Shown here one piece after another: positions 46,401 through 54,955 of a DNA stretch of 64,000 nt. The notes beneath the pieces were generated by a model. That model had not been told where the DNA came from and searched no databases. It saw only the letters and a program-made list of their open reading frames with translations. The stretch comes from Venenivibrio stagnispumantis (GTDB lineage Bacteria; Aquificota; Aquificia; Aquificales; Hydrogenothermaceae), in the NCBI RefSeq assembly GCF_900182795.1, contig NZ_FXTX01000001.1, positions 1 to 64,000 of the forward strand, in the 5' to 3' direction. Position 1 is the stretch's first letter. Every line of letters begins with the position of its first letter. The translations under genes were made by a program, and so were the position numbers.

Positions 46401-47309
46401 TTCATAAGTTCAGGTGGAAAACCAGACTATACAAAATTTGGAACCGTAGATAACCCTGTTATAAGAGATACGGATACTTCTGCCTCCGGTTTAGAACCAT
46501 TCTTAGGAATTAAATATAATAGAGATTATATCTTACGGGCAGAGCTTTCATATTCTCCTATAGGAAATACAGCAGTAAAATCAACATTCCTTGGTAATTT
46601 TGAAATAGGAAAAGTATTAGATGATAATAAAATAACTGTTGAAGCTGGAAGATATAGTGAAAAAAATACACTTTTATCTTATGTAGGAGCACAGGATCCA
46701 CATTCTAACAATTCTTGGGGTAGAGTTACAGAAACAAGATTAGGAGTAAATTATGAAAGAATGCTTGATAAAAATGATAGTTTGATATTTTCTAGTTTAA
46801 GATATGGTAAATTGGAAGGTGAAAATACAAATAAGAATGATAAGATAGATGTCATACTTTTACCAAAAATATATATAGGAGAAAATATTTTAACAAAAGA
46901 TTATGTTGGCTTATATACACAATTTATGTCTTATAAGAAAGATGAAGATTCTTTTTATTATGGAGAAGGAGGATATTTTTCTCCTAAAAGTTATCTTATG
47001 TTAGCTCCTATGTATGAAGGATACTATTTTTCTAAGGATAGCTCTTTCGGCTTAATGGCAAAAATAATGGCCGGATTATTGAGTATAAAAACTTCCAAAT
47101 ATACAGAAAATACCTTTGCATTTGATGGATTTTTTGCAATTGAAAAGCTATTAACCAGCAGGATATCTGCATATGGAGGTTTAGATTTGAGAAAAACAGC
47201 ATCTTACTCTGAACTTTTTTATATGATGGGAATTAATTATTATTTTGACCAGAAAAATAGATTAAATAGACAGGATTTACAAAAATATGAGAAGGAAATA
47301 ATAAAATGA
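43425..47309 (+). CDS. bcsC: BcsC-type cellulose export porin with an added SPOR domain
   Basis: 1294 residues. In order: signal peptide (about 1-19); a Lys/Glu-rich linker (about 85-170); a SPOR-like domain (about 175-250) with NLFCIQLGAS...YFKLLIGAFKNRNEA; a long TPR array (about 325-870) with many DAYFVLGI- and YDKAIEI-type repeats; a second linker; and a C-terminal BcsC beta-barrel (about 945-1294) with NVSIGGKFRYKSGDIG, FVKGEYFLKPDLALYYGAYY, SGLEPFLGIKYN and a barrel end. It takes the glucan through the periplasm and outer membrane. The SPOR domain, which binds denuded peptidoglycan at septa, is not part of standard BcsC. Confidence 0.88.
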   Translation: MMAVKFLMLILLLFNFSFAFYLKIPVKSEKEINEKLKILQGIGFNNCIILKDAIICDGKDDIYEFLRARDYLRRYNIISYIVEDKPSFIEKSEQTKKEEKPVEKSAQNKEEPKKEQFYKEITKEEKSEPILKKEREDKAFAKERIDKTKAEKKEQKDKTVYKADKKVEEDLAGKNLFCIQLGASTNLSKDLLSKYENIKNYPFARIEKIDGYFKLLIGAFKNRNEASSLLKELKSSFKDAFIRECNIDKSRIVYPKNQDYQISTSSDKKEITQPKQKDDILEFMESKIYPIKKEETKENIDNIQTNTSKKEKSIESPEKNSVELLYENLNSGNLDKAEDIAQNLLRKNPKSFDAYFVLGIINLKKNEFKSACSYLEKAYQLNKRKDAKNLRDDACFAYYINQGYSNIETRPLVAISLFKNAKEYKYDIKADIGIGYAYINAKDYEKAYLIFKNLYDRYPDNDDILKGYIITLNRLNKKEELNQVISTLPKERLKNLSDIYLYVEIENINKLIKERKFDEAEAKLKELYNKYPSNINVLLAFGNLYTEQGNYLKAKDFYENILILEPDNIYALQGLKLVYIKEGNYDKAIEIIEKLERKGIKVEDKEKIYAIYYLNKAEELKKQGNLDEAKRIYENILKTQPDNTLALIGIGDIYQKKGNKKEAFNYYSKAYSLAKDNFDIKIKFLYALLDLNLFAQIKTILEDIDINKLSLEQQRELKKFYKALYIKYATYLYENKDYEMALRVAREGILLFPEDSDLIAMVGWSFYQLKDYQCAEDNFKTSYTLSGDEKIAIGLAYVYLNTGKKEQLKQLLQKLENSTNPEILVDVANIYASIGDYKKAEKTLENAKILKNQGRVTEFSPKSEETKVIQTQPKTIEKPKTIIPNPFIQQIDTDFDLKKNERINYNSSDIPEKDVAYIDKQENSDINKKIEQVKKMIEESKQNYISNVSIGGKFRYKSGDIGTGKLLIFSPFVKGEYFLKPDLALYYGAYYPFISSGGKPDYTKFGTVDNPVIRDTDTSASGLEPFLGIKYNRDYILRAELSYSPIGNTAVKSTFLGNFEIGKVLDDNKITVEAGRYSEKNTLLSYVGAQDPHSNNSWGRVTETRLGVNYERMLDKNDSLIFSSLRYGKLEGENTNKNDKIDVILLPKIYIGENILTKDYVGLYTQFMSYKKDEDSFYYGEGGYFSPKSYLMLAPMYEGYYFSKDSSFGLMAKIMAGLLSIKTSKYTENTFAFDGFFAIEKLLTSRISAYGGLDLRKTASYSELFYMMGINYYFDQKNRLNRQDLQKYEKEIIK

Positions 47310-48034
47310 TTATAACAGTAGCTTCTTTAAAAGGAGGTGTAGGAAAATCTACAGTAGCTTTAAATATTGCATATGGATTATCAACAAAATATAAAGTTTT
47401 ACTTATAGATTCAGATCCTCAAAACAGTATATCATCTTTTTTATGTACAGATTTCAGCAAAGGTTTTTCTGAAGTATTATTTGGAGATGTTGCTTTAAAA
47501 GATGTTATTATCAAACCTTATTTGGATAATAATAATTTTTTTATAATACCAACCGGATTAAAAAGTTTAAGATATACTGAAAAATATGAAGAACTTTTCG
47601 ATTCTGAAAGCTTTAAAGAAGTTATTAATCAGATAAAAGAATTATCGTTTGATTTTGTTTTATTTGATACTCCTCCAAGAATCTCTAAACAAAATGAAGC
47701 TTTATTAAAGAATTCTGATTATTTCTTTATAGTAGTTAATCCGGATCCTGCTTCTTATGCTTCTTTTTATCTATTTTTAGAATTTTTAAAAGAAAATAAT
47801 CTTGAAAATTTTTATGTAATAGTTAATAAAGTAGAAGCAACTGAAATAGCAGAAGAATTTAGTTTAGCCATAAAACATAAATCAAGTAATCGGATAATAG
47901 CTTTTGTACCTTCTGATATTGTAGTAACAGAATCGGAAGGTAAATGTGAACCGGCAATCAAAAGAAATCCGTCATCGGCATTTTCTTTATCTATAAAAGA
48001 GTTGATAGATAACTTTTTAAAAATCTTAAGTTAA
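47306..48034 (+). CDS. bcsQ: ParA/MinD-type ATPase BcsQ
   Basis: 242 residues with the deviant Walker A VASLKGGVGKSTVALNIAYG (residues 5-24), IDSDPQNS, and the FVLFDTPPRISK switch. BcsQ positions the cellulose machinery, at a pole in E. coli. Here it closes the operon rather than opening it, overlapping bcsC by 4 bases. A septal SPOR domain on BcsC and this localiser together point to a spatially fixed synthase. Confidence 0.9.
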   Translation: MIITVASLKGGVGKSTVALNIAYGLSTKYKVLLIDSDPQNSISSFLCTDFSKGFSEVLFGDVALKDVIIKPYLDNNNFFIIPTGLKSLRYTEKYEELFDSESFKEVINQIKELSFDFVLFDTPPRISKQNEALLKNSDYFFIVVNPDPASYASFYLFLEFLKENNLENFYVIVNKVEATEIAEEFSLAIKHKSSNRIIAFVPSDIVVTESEGKCEPAIKRNPSSAFSLSIKELIDNFLKILS

Positions 48035-48070
48035 AATATTAATTAGAAAATTTATAACCGAGGTAAAACT

Positions 48071-48745
48071 ATGTTTGAACAAAAACCTTTAATTGCAATA
48101 CCTTTAAATGATGAAAATATTTATAAAAATATAGATATAGCAAAAGAGAAAGGTGCAGATATTATAGAACTTCGGATAGACCAGTTTAACAAAATTAATA
48201 TAGAAGAGATAATCAATATATTAAAATATATAAAAGCTAAAGATTTAAAATCAATATCTACAATAAGGTCTGAAAAAGAAGGCGGTAAATTTATCCAAAA
48301 TAGATATGAAATTTTTAAAGAGATTGTAAAATATACCGATATAATTGATATAGAATTAACATCTTTTGATATAAGGGAAAAAGTTATAAAGCTTGCGAAA
48401 GAAAATGGTAAATATGCCCTTATATCTTATCATGATTTTGAAAAAACTCCTGATAATATACAGCAAATAATAAATCAAGCTTATAACTTAGGTGCAGATA
48501 TTATAAAATTTGCATTTAAAGCAAATAGCTTTGAAGATGTGGCTAAAATATTGTGTATCACAAACCAAAATAAAGATAAAAATATAGTTGCAATAGCAAT
48601 GGGAGATTATGGAAAAATAAGTAGATTGGCAGGTTTTGTTTTTGGAAGTTTAATAACATACTCATTTTTAGGTGAGGCTTTTGCTTCGGGACAAATACAG
48701 ATAGATAAATTGATTGAAGATATGAAATTTTACAATCTCAGATAG
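48071..48745 (+). CDS. aroD: 3-dehydroquinate dehydratase, type I
   Basis: 224 residues. Type I active-site marks are IIELRIDQF, ISTIRSEKEGGKF, ISYHDFEKTP (His base) and the Schiff-base lysine in IIKFAFKAN, followed by IAMGDYGKISRLAGFVFGSLITYSFLG. It catalyses the third step of the shikimate pathway. Its presence between two polysaccharide operons looks accidental. GAGGTAAAACT precedes the ATG. Confidence 0.95.
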   Translation: MFEQKPLIAIPLNDENIYKNIDIAKEKGADIIELRIDQFNKINIEEIINILKYIKAKDLKSISTIRSEKEGGKFIQNRYEIFKEIVKYTDIIDIELTSFDIREKVIKLAKENGKYALISYHDFEKTPDNIQQIINQAYNLGADIIKFAFKANSFEDVAKILCITNQNKDKNIVAIAMGDYGKISRLAGFVFGSLITYSFLGEAFASGQIQIDKLIEDMKFYNLR

Positions 48746-48758
48746 GAGGTATAAAAAA

Positions 48759-49310
48759 ATGGCTTTGATGTATTCAATTGATATACCACTTGGAACAGAA
48801 ATGCCAAAATTTAGATTAAAAGACCCTTTTGGCAAAGAATATTTTAGTGATGAGCTTTATGGTGAAAAAGGTTTGCTTGTGATTTTTAGTTGTAATCATT
48901 GTCCTTATGCTTTAGCAGTTTGGCCAAGGGTTATAAAAATTGCAAGGTATGCAAGAGAGCTGGGAATAAATACCGTAGTTATAAATCCGAATATCCATCC
49001 TGATTATCCGGAAGATGCACCGGAAAAAATGATAGAAAAAATTAAAGAATGGGGAATAGATTTTCCATATCTTGTAGATGAAACCCAAGAGGTAGCAAAG
49101 GCATTTAAAGCACAATGCACACCGGATATATATCTTTTTGATAAAGACCATAAACTTGTATATCATGGAAGAATAGATGACAACTGGCAAGATGAATCAA
49201 AAGTTACAAAAGAAGAATTAAAAGAAGCAATAACAAATTTGGCAGAAGGAAAACCAATCTCTCCTGTTCCATATCCATCTATGGGTTGTTCTATCAAATG
49301 GAGAGAATAG
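48759..49310 (+). CDS. Thioredoxin-fold redoxin (AhpC/TSA-like) with CNHC motif
   Basis: 183 residues with a thioredoxin/peroxiredoxin fold. The active-site motif is FSCNHCPYALAVWPR (Cys45, Cys48). There is a further cysteine next to the cis-proline loop (QCTPDIYLF, Cys120) and one near the C-terminus (MGCSIKW, Cys177). Residue order LRLKDPFGKEYF...VIFSC is that of the AhpC/TSA thioredoxin-like family. It is cytoplasmic, with no signal peptide; it may be a thiol oxidoreductase or peroxidase. A consensus AGGAGGT site precedes the start, and aroD is 13 bases upstream. Confidence 0.85.
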   Translation: MALMYSIDIPLGTEMPKFRLKDPFGKEYFSDELYGEKGLLVIFSCNHCPYALAVWPRVIKIARYARELGINTVVINPNIHPDYPEDAPEKMIEKIKEWGIDFPYLVDETQEVAKAFKAQCTPDIYLFDKDHKLVYHGRIDDNWQDESKVTKEELKEAITNLAEGKPISPVPYPSMGCSIKWRE

Positions 49311-49354
49311 AAAATAATTGATTTTAATAAACAATTTAAAAAGGGGTTAATAAA

Positions 49355-49834
49355 ATGAGAAAATTTGCAATCTTAATTATATCAGCATTCTTCTTATTGT
49401 CTTGCTCTACAGTTACAAATATTCAAAATACAAAATTAGAAAAAGATAAAAAAATTGTTATTTTGCCATTAAAAAATAATACGGAAACTATCTATGCCGG
49501 TAAAAGAGTATCAAGTATTATTAGAAATATTTTACAAACAAAAGGTTATGATGTTGTTTATATAGAAACAAAGGATGATGAAAATATTGATATAGACAGA
49601 TATAAAGAGTTAGCAAAAAGTAATGGTGATTATATTTTAATCGGAGAAGTTAATGAGTTTAGATATAAAACAGGAATAGATGGAGAGCCGGCTGTAAATA
49701 TTTCTCTTAATCTTATTGATTTAAAATCAGATAAAGTAGTGTGGTCTGCTGTTGGTTCTAAAACTGGCTGGGGACATGAGTCTATTACTACTATTGGACA
49801 AAAATTGATAAATGAATTATTTAGGAATTTTTGA
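49355..49834 (+). CDS. pelC: PelC-like outer-membrane lipoprotein
   Basis: 159 residues with a lipoprotein signal ending in the lipobox FLLSC (Cys17). The mature part has the PelC alpha/beta outline (KIVILPLKNNTETIYAGKRVSSIIRNIL, GDYILIGEVNEFRY, KVVWSAVGSKTGW). In Pseudomonas PelC forms a dodecameric ring under the outer membrane that funnels the positively charged Pel polymer to PelB. It opens the Pel operon, and its TGA overlaps the pelD start (TGATG). Confidence 0.82.
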   Translation: MRKFAILIISAFFLLSCSTVTNIQNTKLEKDKKIVILPLKNNTETIYAGKRVSSIIRNILQTKGYDVVYIETKDDENIDIDRYKELAKSNGDYILIGEVNEFRYKTGIDGEPAVNISLNLIDLKSDKVVWSAVGSKTGWGHESITTIGQKLINELFRNF

Positions 49835-51063
49835 TGTTAAAAAGATTTTTTAGAGTTGAAACAGATTTATTTACAATAGGTATCCTTTTTGAGGTAATTT
49901 TATTTAGTATAATATATTTTGGTATAGGATATTTTTACAATAAGACAGACCCTTTTTTAATAAAGCAAGAAATAAACTTCCTTCTTATATTTTTATTAAC
50001 TTTAACTCTTTTTTATGGTTTAGCAATAGGGTTATTAATTATATTTTTATTTGCTGTTTTTATGTATTATTACTATCATCCATTTCCAATATATTATTTT
50101 TTAGAAAATTTGGTGGTTGTATTAATTGCCGGTGAATTTAATTTCTTTTATAAAAAAAGTTTTAAAAGACTAAAAGAAGAAAATAAATATATAGAATCTA
50201 AAATTAACCAACTTAGAAATGCTTTTTATTCTTTAAAATTGTCCCACGACCAACTTGAAAAAAGTTATATTTTAAAACCGGTTAGTTTAAGGGCTATTTT
50301 ATATGATATAAAAAATCTTACTTTACAAAATGAAAAAGAAGCTGCAGAAGAAGTCATGAAAATAATTGTTAAGTTATTTGATGTTAAACAAGCATTATTT
50401 TTAAAAGATAATCAAATATTAGCTTATATTGGAGAAAAATTTAGTATAAATCAAGATGATGAGATGATAAAAACTGCCATAGAAGAAAAAAGAGCCGTAT
50501 ATATTGCAGAAAATATAAATAAGGAAGAGCTTGGTGAAGAATATCTTGCCGTTATACCGGCTATAAATATGGAAAACGAAATAACAGGATTATTCATAAT
50601 AAAAGAAATGCCTTTTTTAAATTTTAATAAGGAAAATATAATGGTTATATCTATAATAATTTCTTTATTTGCAGATTTCTTAACATATAAAAAATCCGTA
50701 GAAAAATATAGAGATATTAGTTTATGTGAGCCGGAGTTTATGTATGAAGTTGATAGATTAACCAAATTACAAAAAGATTTTGGTATAGAAACCCATTTAG
50801 TAATGTTTAAATATTATGAAAAGTTTAATATAGATAAAGAAGAATTTTTTGAATTTATAGAGAATAATATAAGGACCGTAGATATGGTTTGCAAACAAGG
50901 AGATATTGCCATTGTTTTATTACCTTTTGTGCCTTTATCAGGTGCAAAAGCTTTTCAAGAAAGGATGAAAGAAAAATTATATCAAGAATTGAATATAGAA
51001 TTATTTTATAGCAAAATTATTAAATTAGAAGAGAAAAATATAAATAAAATATGGAAATATTAA
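49834..51063 (+). CDS. pelD: PelD-like c-di-GMP receptor
   Basis: 409 residues: four N-terminal membrane helices (about 8-105), a coiled segment (about 108-140), a GAF domain (about 145-290) and a degenerate GGDEF domain (about 300-409). The diguanylate-cyclase active site is gone, but an inhibitory-site-like RTVD motif (Arg347-Asp350) is retained in the position used by Pseudomonas PelD to bind c-di-GMP. Arg377 may be the second arginine. It should license Pel synthesis at the inner membrane by activating the PelF-containing complex. The ATG at 49834 is preferred over TTG at 49831. Confidence 0.88.
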   Translation: MLKRFFRVETDLFTIGILFEVILFSIIYFGIGYFYNKTDPFLIKQEINFLLIFLLTLTLFYGLAIGLLIIFLFAVFMYYYYHPFPIYYFLENLVVVLIAGEFNFFYKKSFKRLKEENKYIESKINQLRNAFYSLKLSHDQLEKSYILKPVSLRAILYDIKNLTLQNEKEAAEEVMKIIVKLFDVKQALFLKDNQILAYIGEKFSINQDDEMIKTAIEEKRAVYIAENINKEELGEEYLAVIPAINMENEITGLFIIKEMPFLNFNKENIMVISIIISLFADFLTYKKSVEKYRDISLCEPEFMYEVDRLTKLQKDFGIETHLVMFKYYEKFNIDKEEFFEFIENNIRTVDMVCKQGDIAIVLLPFVPLSGAKAFQERMKEKLYQELNIELFYSKIIKLEEKNINKIWKY

Positions 51064-51065
51064 TT

Positions 51066-52076
51066 ATGAATTATAAAAAATTATCTATTTCCTTATTATT
51101 AGAAATGTCTGCAATAGCTTTTTTATTAATGAATAATTTATATGGGATAATAGTTTTTTATACTTTCCATAGTTTAGCAAGTTTTATACTCAGTTTGGTT
51201 CTTTATCCCCTAATCCCTATAAAATTTAAGATTAGAAACAATAAGATATTTTTTATATTTTTTGTAACATTAATTCAAATTGCTACATTGTTAGTTGGAT
51301 ATATATTCTTTATTTTCATCGTTTTGTGGTTACTTAGACACCAGGAAAAACCAGAAGAAAAATTTTTAGATAAATTTTCTTATTCAGAAATTTTTGAGTT
51401 TCCTTCTGTAAAAAGACAATTCGGAGAGTCTGCAATTATAGAAGTTTTAACAGGAAAAACTCAAAAAGCTACAAAACTAAAATTAGTATCTCTTTTATCT
51501 GAATTTAAATCAAAAGAAGCTATTCAAGTAATAAAAACATTACTTTCTGAAAAAGATGACGAAATTAGATTGATGAGTTTTGGTATTATAAATAAAATTG
51601 AAACAAAGATTAATAGAGAAATTAAAGAGAAATTAGATATATTAGAAAAAAAGTTAGATAATTTAGAAAAAGCTTATATTTATAAAGATTTGGCCAAATT
51701 ATATTGGGAATTAGTTTATCTTGAAATAGCTGACAAAGAGATAGAAAAATTTTTACTTGAAAAGGTAAAATATTACATAGAAGAGAGCAAAAAATTTGGT
51801 CTTGAAGATGCAGAAATATTCTTTTTAGAAGGAAGAGTTTTACTCGAAATTTACAAAGAAAAAGAGTTTTTAAAAAAAATAATTTTAGAACAGGCTTTAA
51901 ATAAATTTTTGGAAGCAATTAAATATAAATATCCCAAAGAAAAAGTTTATCCTTATATAGCTGAAATTTATTTCTATAAAAAAGAATACAAAAGATTAAA
52001 AGAAATTCTACAAGAGATTAAGGATATTGCTAAATATGATTTTAAATTATATCCGATATTAGAAGTATGGGAATAA
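51066..52076 (+). CDS. pelE: PelE-like inner-membrane TPR protein
   Basis: About 336 residues: two or three N-terminal membrane helices (about 8-90) and a cytoplasmic, TPR-like helical C-terminal part (EKAYIYKDLAKLYWELVYLEIADKEIEKFL, YPYIAEIYFYKKEYKRLKEIL). This architecture and its place between pelD and pelF identify PelE, a partner of PelD/PelF/PelG in the synthase complex. Sequence similarity itself is low. ATG 51066 has GGAA 9 bases upstream; an in-frame ATG at 51051 overlaps pelD. Confidence 0.8.
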   Translation: MNYKKLSISLLLEMSAIAFLLMNNLYGIIVFYTFHSLASFILSLVLYPLIPIKFKIRNNKIFFIFFVTLIQIATLLVGYIFFIFIVLWLLRHQEKPEEKFLDKFSYSEIFEFPSVKRQFGESAIIEVLTGKTQKATKLKLVSLLSEFKSKEAIQVIKTLLSEKDDEIRLMSFGIINKIETKINREIKEKLDILEKKLDNLEKAYIYKDLAKLYWELVYLEIADKEIEKFLLEKVKYYIEESKKFGLEDAEIFFLEGRVLLEIYKEKEFLKKIILEQALNKFLEAIKYKYPKEKVYPYIAEIYFYKKEYKRLKEILQEIKDIAKYDFKLYPILEVWE

Positions 52077-52079
52077 ATA

Positions 52080-53591
52080 ATGAGCTATATAAGAAAAGCT
52101 GATAATGTAGATATTTTGATATTGGCAGAAGGAACATATCCTTATATAAAAGGTGGAGTATCTTCTTGGATACATCAACTAATATCCGGTTTAAAAGATT
52201 TTACATTTGGTGTGGTTTTTTTGGGAAGTAGAAAGGAAGATTATGGTGAGATAGGCTATAAGCTTCCTGATAATTTATTACATTTAGAAGTCCATTATCT
52301 ATTTGATAATTTTGATAAACCTGTGATAAGAAAGCTTAAAGGGAATAAAAAATCTTTTAAGAAAGTAGAAGAACTTCATAATTTTTTTAAAGAAAAGAAA
52401 GAATTACCGAAATATTTGAAAAATTTAGATTTTTACAATAAAGAGGTTGATTTTCCTCAATTTTTATATAGCAAACTTTCTTTTGAAAGAATTGTAAATG
52501 AATATATGAAACATTGTCCCGATTTGCCATTTATTGATTATTTCTGGACAGTCAGGAATATACATTATCCTATTTGGAAAATTACGAAAATTGCAGAAAA
52601 TTTAAATATTGCAAAAATATACCATAGTCCTTCAACAGGTTATGCTGGATTTTTGGGGTCTTTGCTAAAATTTAGTTTTAAAAAACCTTTTATACTTACA
52701 GAACATGGAATTTATACAAGGGAAAGGAAAATAGATTTACTTACTGCTGAGTGGGTAAAAGAACATAAACCGTATTTATTAAAAGGTTCTATTGAAGAAA
52801 ATTATATCAAAAATATGTGGGTAAAGTTTTTTGAAGGTATAAACTATTTTTGTTATGAAGGAGCAGATAAAATCTTATCTTTATTTGAAGGGGCAAGACA
52901 GATACAGATCAGTTATGGAGCAAAAGCCGAAAAAACAGAAGTTATACCAAATGGTGTTGATATAGAAAGATATATAAAACTCGTTCCTGAAAAAGAGAAA
53001 TATAAAAATTTAAAAACAATTTCACTTATAGGCAGAGTTGTGCCTATAAAAGATATTAAAACTTTTATAAGAGCTATTAGAATAGTTGTAGATAAAATTC
53101 CTGATGTTCAAGGATGGATAGTAGGACCTGAAGACGAAGATAAGGAGTATGCGCAAGAATGCAGAGATATGGTTAAGATGTTATCTTTGGAAGATAATGT
53201 AAAATTTCTTGGATTTCAAAAAATAGATGAAATACTGCCTAAAACAAAAATATTAACTTTGACATCTATCAGTGAAGGTATGCCACTGGTAATATTGGAA
53301 GCATTTGCAACAGGGACACCGGTTGTAGCTACTGATGTAGGTTCATGTAAAGATTTAATATATGGCTCCTTAGATGAAGAAGATAAGGAAATAGGACAGG
53401 CAGGATTTGTAACATCCATAGCAAACCCTACAGAACTTGCAGATAAATATATAAAATTATTAACTGATGAAAATTTATGGAAAGCCTGTCAGAAAGCTGC
53501 ATTGGAAAGGGTAAAAAAATATTATTCTCAAGAACTATTTTTCCAAAATTATAGAAGAGTATATGATGAGGCATTAAGATGGCAGGAATAG
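52080..53591 (+). CDS. pelF: PelF glycosyltransferase (GT4)
   Basis: 503 residues. The PelF hallmark AEGTYPYIKGGVSSWIHQL (about 17-35) is present, followed by FGVVFLGSR and a GT4 C-terminal half with IPNGVDIERY, ISLIGRVVPIKDIKTFI and SEGMPLVILEAFATGTPVV (the E-x7-E type site). It is a cytoplasmic GT-B enzyme that polymerises GalNAc/GlcNAc from UDP-sugars in Pel synthesis. It ends 13 bases inside pelG. Confidence 0.95.
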   Translation: MSYIRKADNVDILILAEGTYPYIKGGVSSWIHQLISGLKDFTFGVVFLGSRKEDYGEIGYKLPDNLLHLEVHYLFDNFDKPVIRKLKGNKKSFKKVEELHNFFKEKKELPKYLKNLDFYNKEVDFPQFLYSKLSFERIVNEYMKHCPDLPFIDYFWTVRNIHYPIWKITKIAENLNIAKIYHSPSTGYAGFLGSLLKFSFKKPFILTEHGIYTRERKIDLLTAEWVKEHKPYLLKGSIEENYIKNMWVKFFEGINYFCYEGADKILSLFEGARQIQISYGAKAEKTEVIPNGVDIERYIKLVPEKEKYKNLKTISLIGRVVPIKDIKTFIRAIRIVVDKIPDVQGWIVGPEDEDKEYAQECRDMVKMLSLEDNVKFLGFQKIDEILPKTKILTLTSISEGMPLVILEAFATGTPVVATDVGSCKDLIYGSLDEEDKEIGQAGFVTSIANPTELADKYIKLLTDENLWKACQKAALERVKKYYSQELFFQNYRRVYDEALRWQE

Positions 53592-54955
53592 GCTTTGAAC
53601 TTAGAAAAATCTTAAAGGAAAACAGTTTACTTTCTATTCTCAAAGTTTACGGATACTCTGCTGTTTTATCTTCCGGTAGTTGGATTATTTCTATATTAAG
53701 TATTGTTTTTATTGGAATTGTTAATATATATATTACAAAAAAATATACAGATATAGTTCAATTTCAGGTAGTTATAACTTATCTCATTGCTTTTAGTTTG
53801 ATTTTTACAGGGTTTTTTCAGCTATCTTTTACAAGATATATTGCAGATAGACTTTTTGAAAAAGATTATAAAAGGGTTTTGCCTAATTATTTTGGTGTTT
53901 TGTTTATAACTTTTTTAGTAGGTCTTTTAGTTTTTATTCCTTTATCATTATGGATTTTCCCCCAGCAGAGTAATTTGTTTAAAATTCTTTTTATTTCTTC
54001 TTTTCTTGTATTATGTGGTATCTGGCTTTCTAACTCTTTATTACTTGGGCTGAAAGAATATAAAAAAATAGTTTCTTTCTTTGCAATAGGATATCTAATT
54101 GTTATAATTTTGAGTTATTTAATTAGAAAATTTGGATTAGATGGATATTTGTTTTCTTTTTTCTTAGGTAATAGCTTTATATTTTTCTCTATAGTTTATC
54201 TTATTGTTAAACATTATGAATCTGATAAATTATTTGAACTTGATTTTTTATTAAATAAAAAACATAGAATATATTTTTCTATTGCCGGTGCTGGACTTTT
54301 TTATAATCTCGGTATTTGGATTGATAAATTTATATTTTGGATACATCCGGAAACAAATTATAATGTAATAGGCAAACTTAATGCTTCTATTGTTTATGAT
54401 TTACCGATTTTCTTAGCGTATCTGTCAATAGTTCCTGGAATGGCTATATTCTTTTATAGATTAGAGGCAGATTTTGCGGAAAAATATGATAATTTATTTA
54501 ATGCCATTAGGACAGATGGAACTTTTGAGCAAATTATAACATATAAAAATGATATGATTGAAACTATTCGTATAGCAATAAAAGAAACTATCATTACCCA
54601 AGGAATATTTAATATTTTAATTTATATCTTCTCAAAAGATATATTCAAGGTACTTAATATTCCTTTATTATATTTACCATTATTTTACATTGATTTAGTA
54701 GGTGTTCAATTGCAATTAGCATTTATGGCTATTCTTGCTATACTTTTTTATATTGATAGAAAAAGAGAAAGTTTGTTTTTAACTTTATTATTCTTTTGTT
54801 TAAATGGAATTTTTTCTTATCTTTCTATTAAAGCCGGATATATGTTTTACGGTTATGGATTTGCTTTATCTTTACTTATCTCTTTTATTGTATCTCTTAT
54901 TATATTAAGGAGGAATATAGATGATATTGAGTATGAAACGTTTTCTTTACAGTAA
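53579..54955 (+). CDS. pelG: PelG inner-membrane transporter
   Basis: 458 residues with about twelve membrane helices in an MOP/Wzx-like layout. The N-terminus MAGIGFELRKILKENSLLS is the characteristic PelG start; SGSWIISI and GAGLFYNLGIWIDKFIFW follow. It moves the polymer made by PelF across the inner membrane. It overlaps pelF by 13 bases and pelA by 35. Confidence 0.95.
   Translation: MAGIGFELRKILKENSLLSILKVYGYSAVLSSGSWIISILSIVFIGIVNIYITKKYTDIVQFQVVITYLIAFSLIFTGFFQLSFTRYIADRLFEKDYKRVLPNYFGVLFITFLVGLLVFIPLSLWIFPQQSNLFKILFISSFLVLCGIWLSNSLLLGLKEYKKIVSFFAIGYLIVIILSYLIRKFGLDGYLFSFFLGNSFIFFSIVYLIVKHYESDKLFELDFLLNKKHRIYFSIAGAGLFYNLGIWIDKFIFWIHPETNYNVIGKLNASIVYDLPIFLAYLSIVPGMAIFFYRLEADFAEKYDNLFNAIRTDGTFEQIITYKNDMIETIRIAIKETIITQGIFNILIYIFSKDIFKVLNIPLLYLPLFYIDLVGVQLQLAFMAILAILFYIDRKRESLFLTLLFFCLNGIFSYLSIKAGYMFYGYGFALSLLISFIVSLIILRRNIDDIEYETFSLQ

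Noticed and set aside
48071-49310. aroD and the redoxin as part of the exopolysaccharide system
   Set aside because: Both are ordinary enzymes with their own strong ribosome sites and no mechanistic tie to Bcs or Pel; most likely flanking genes left between two operons.
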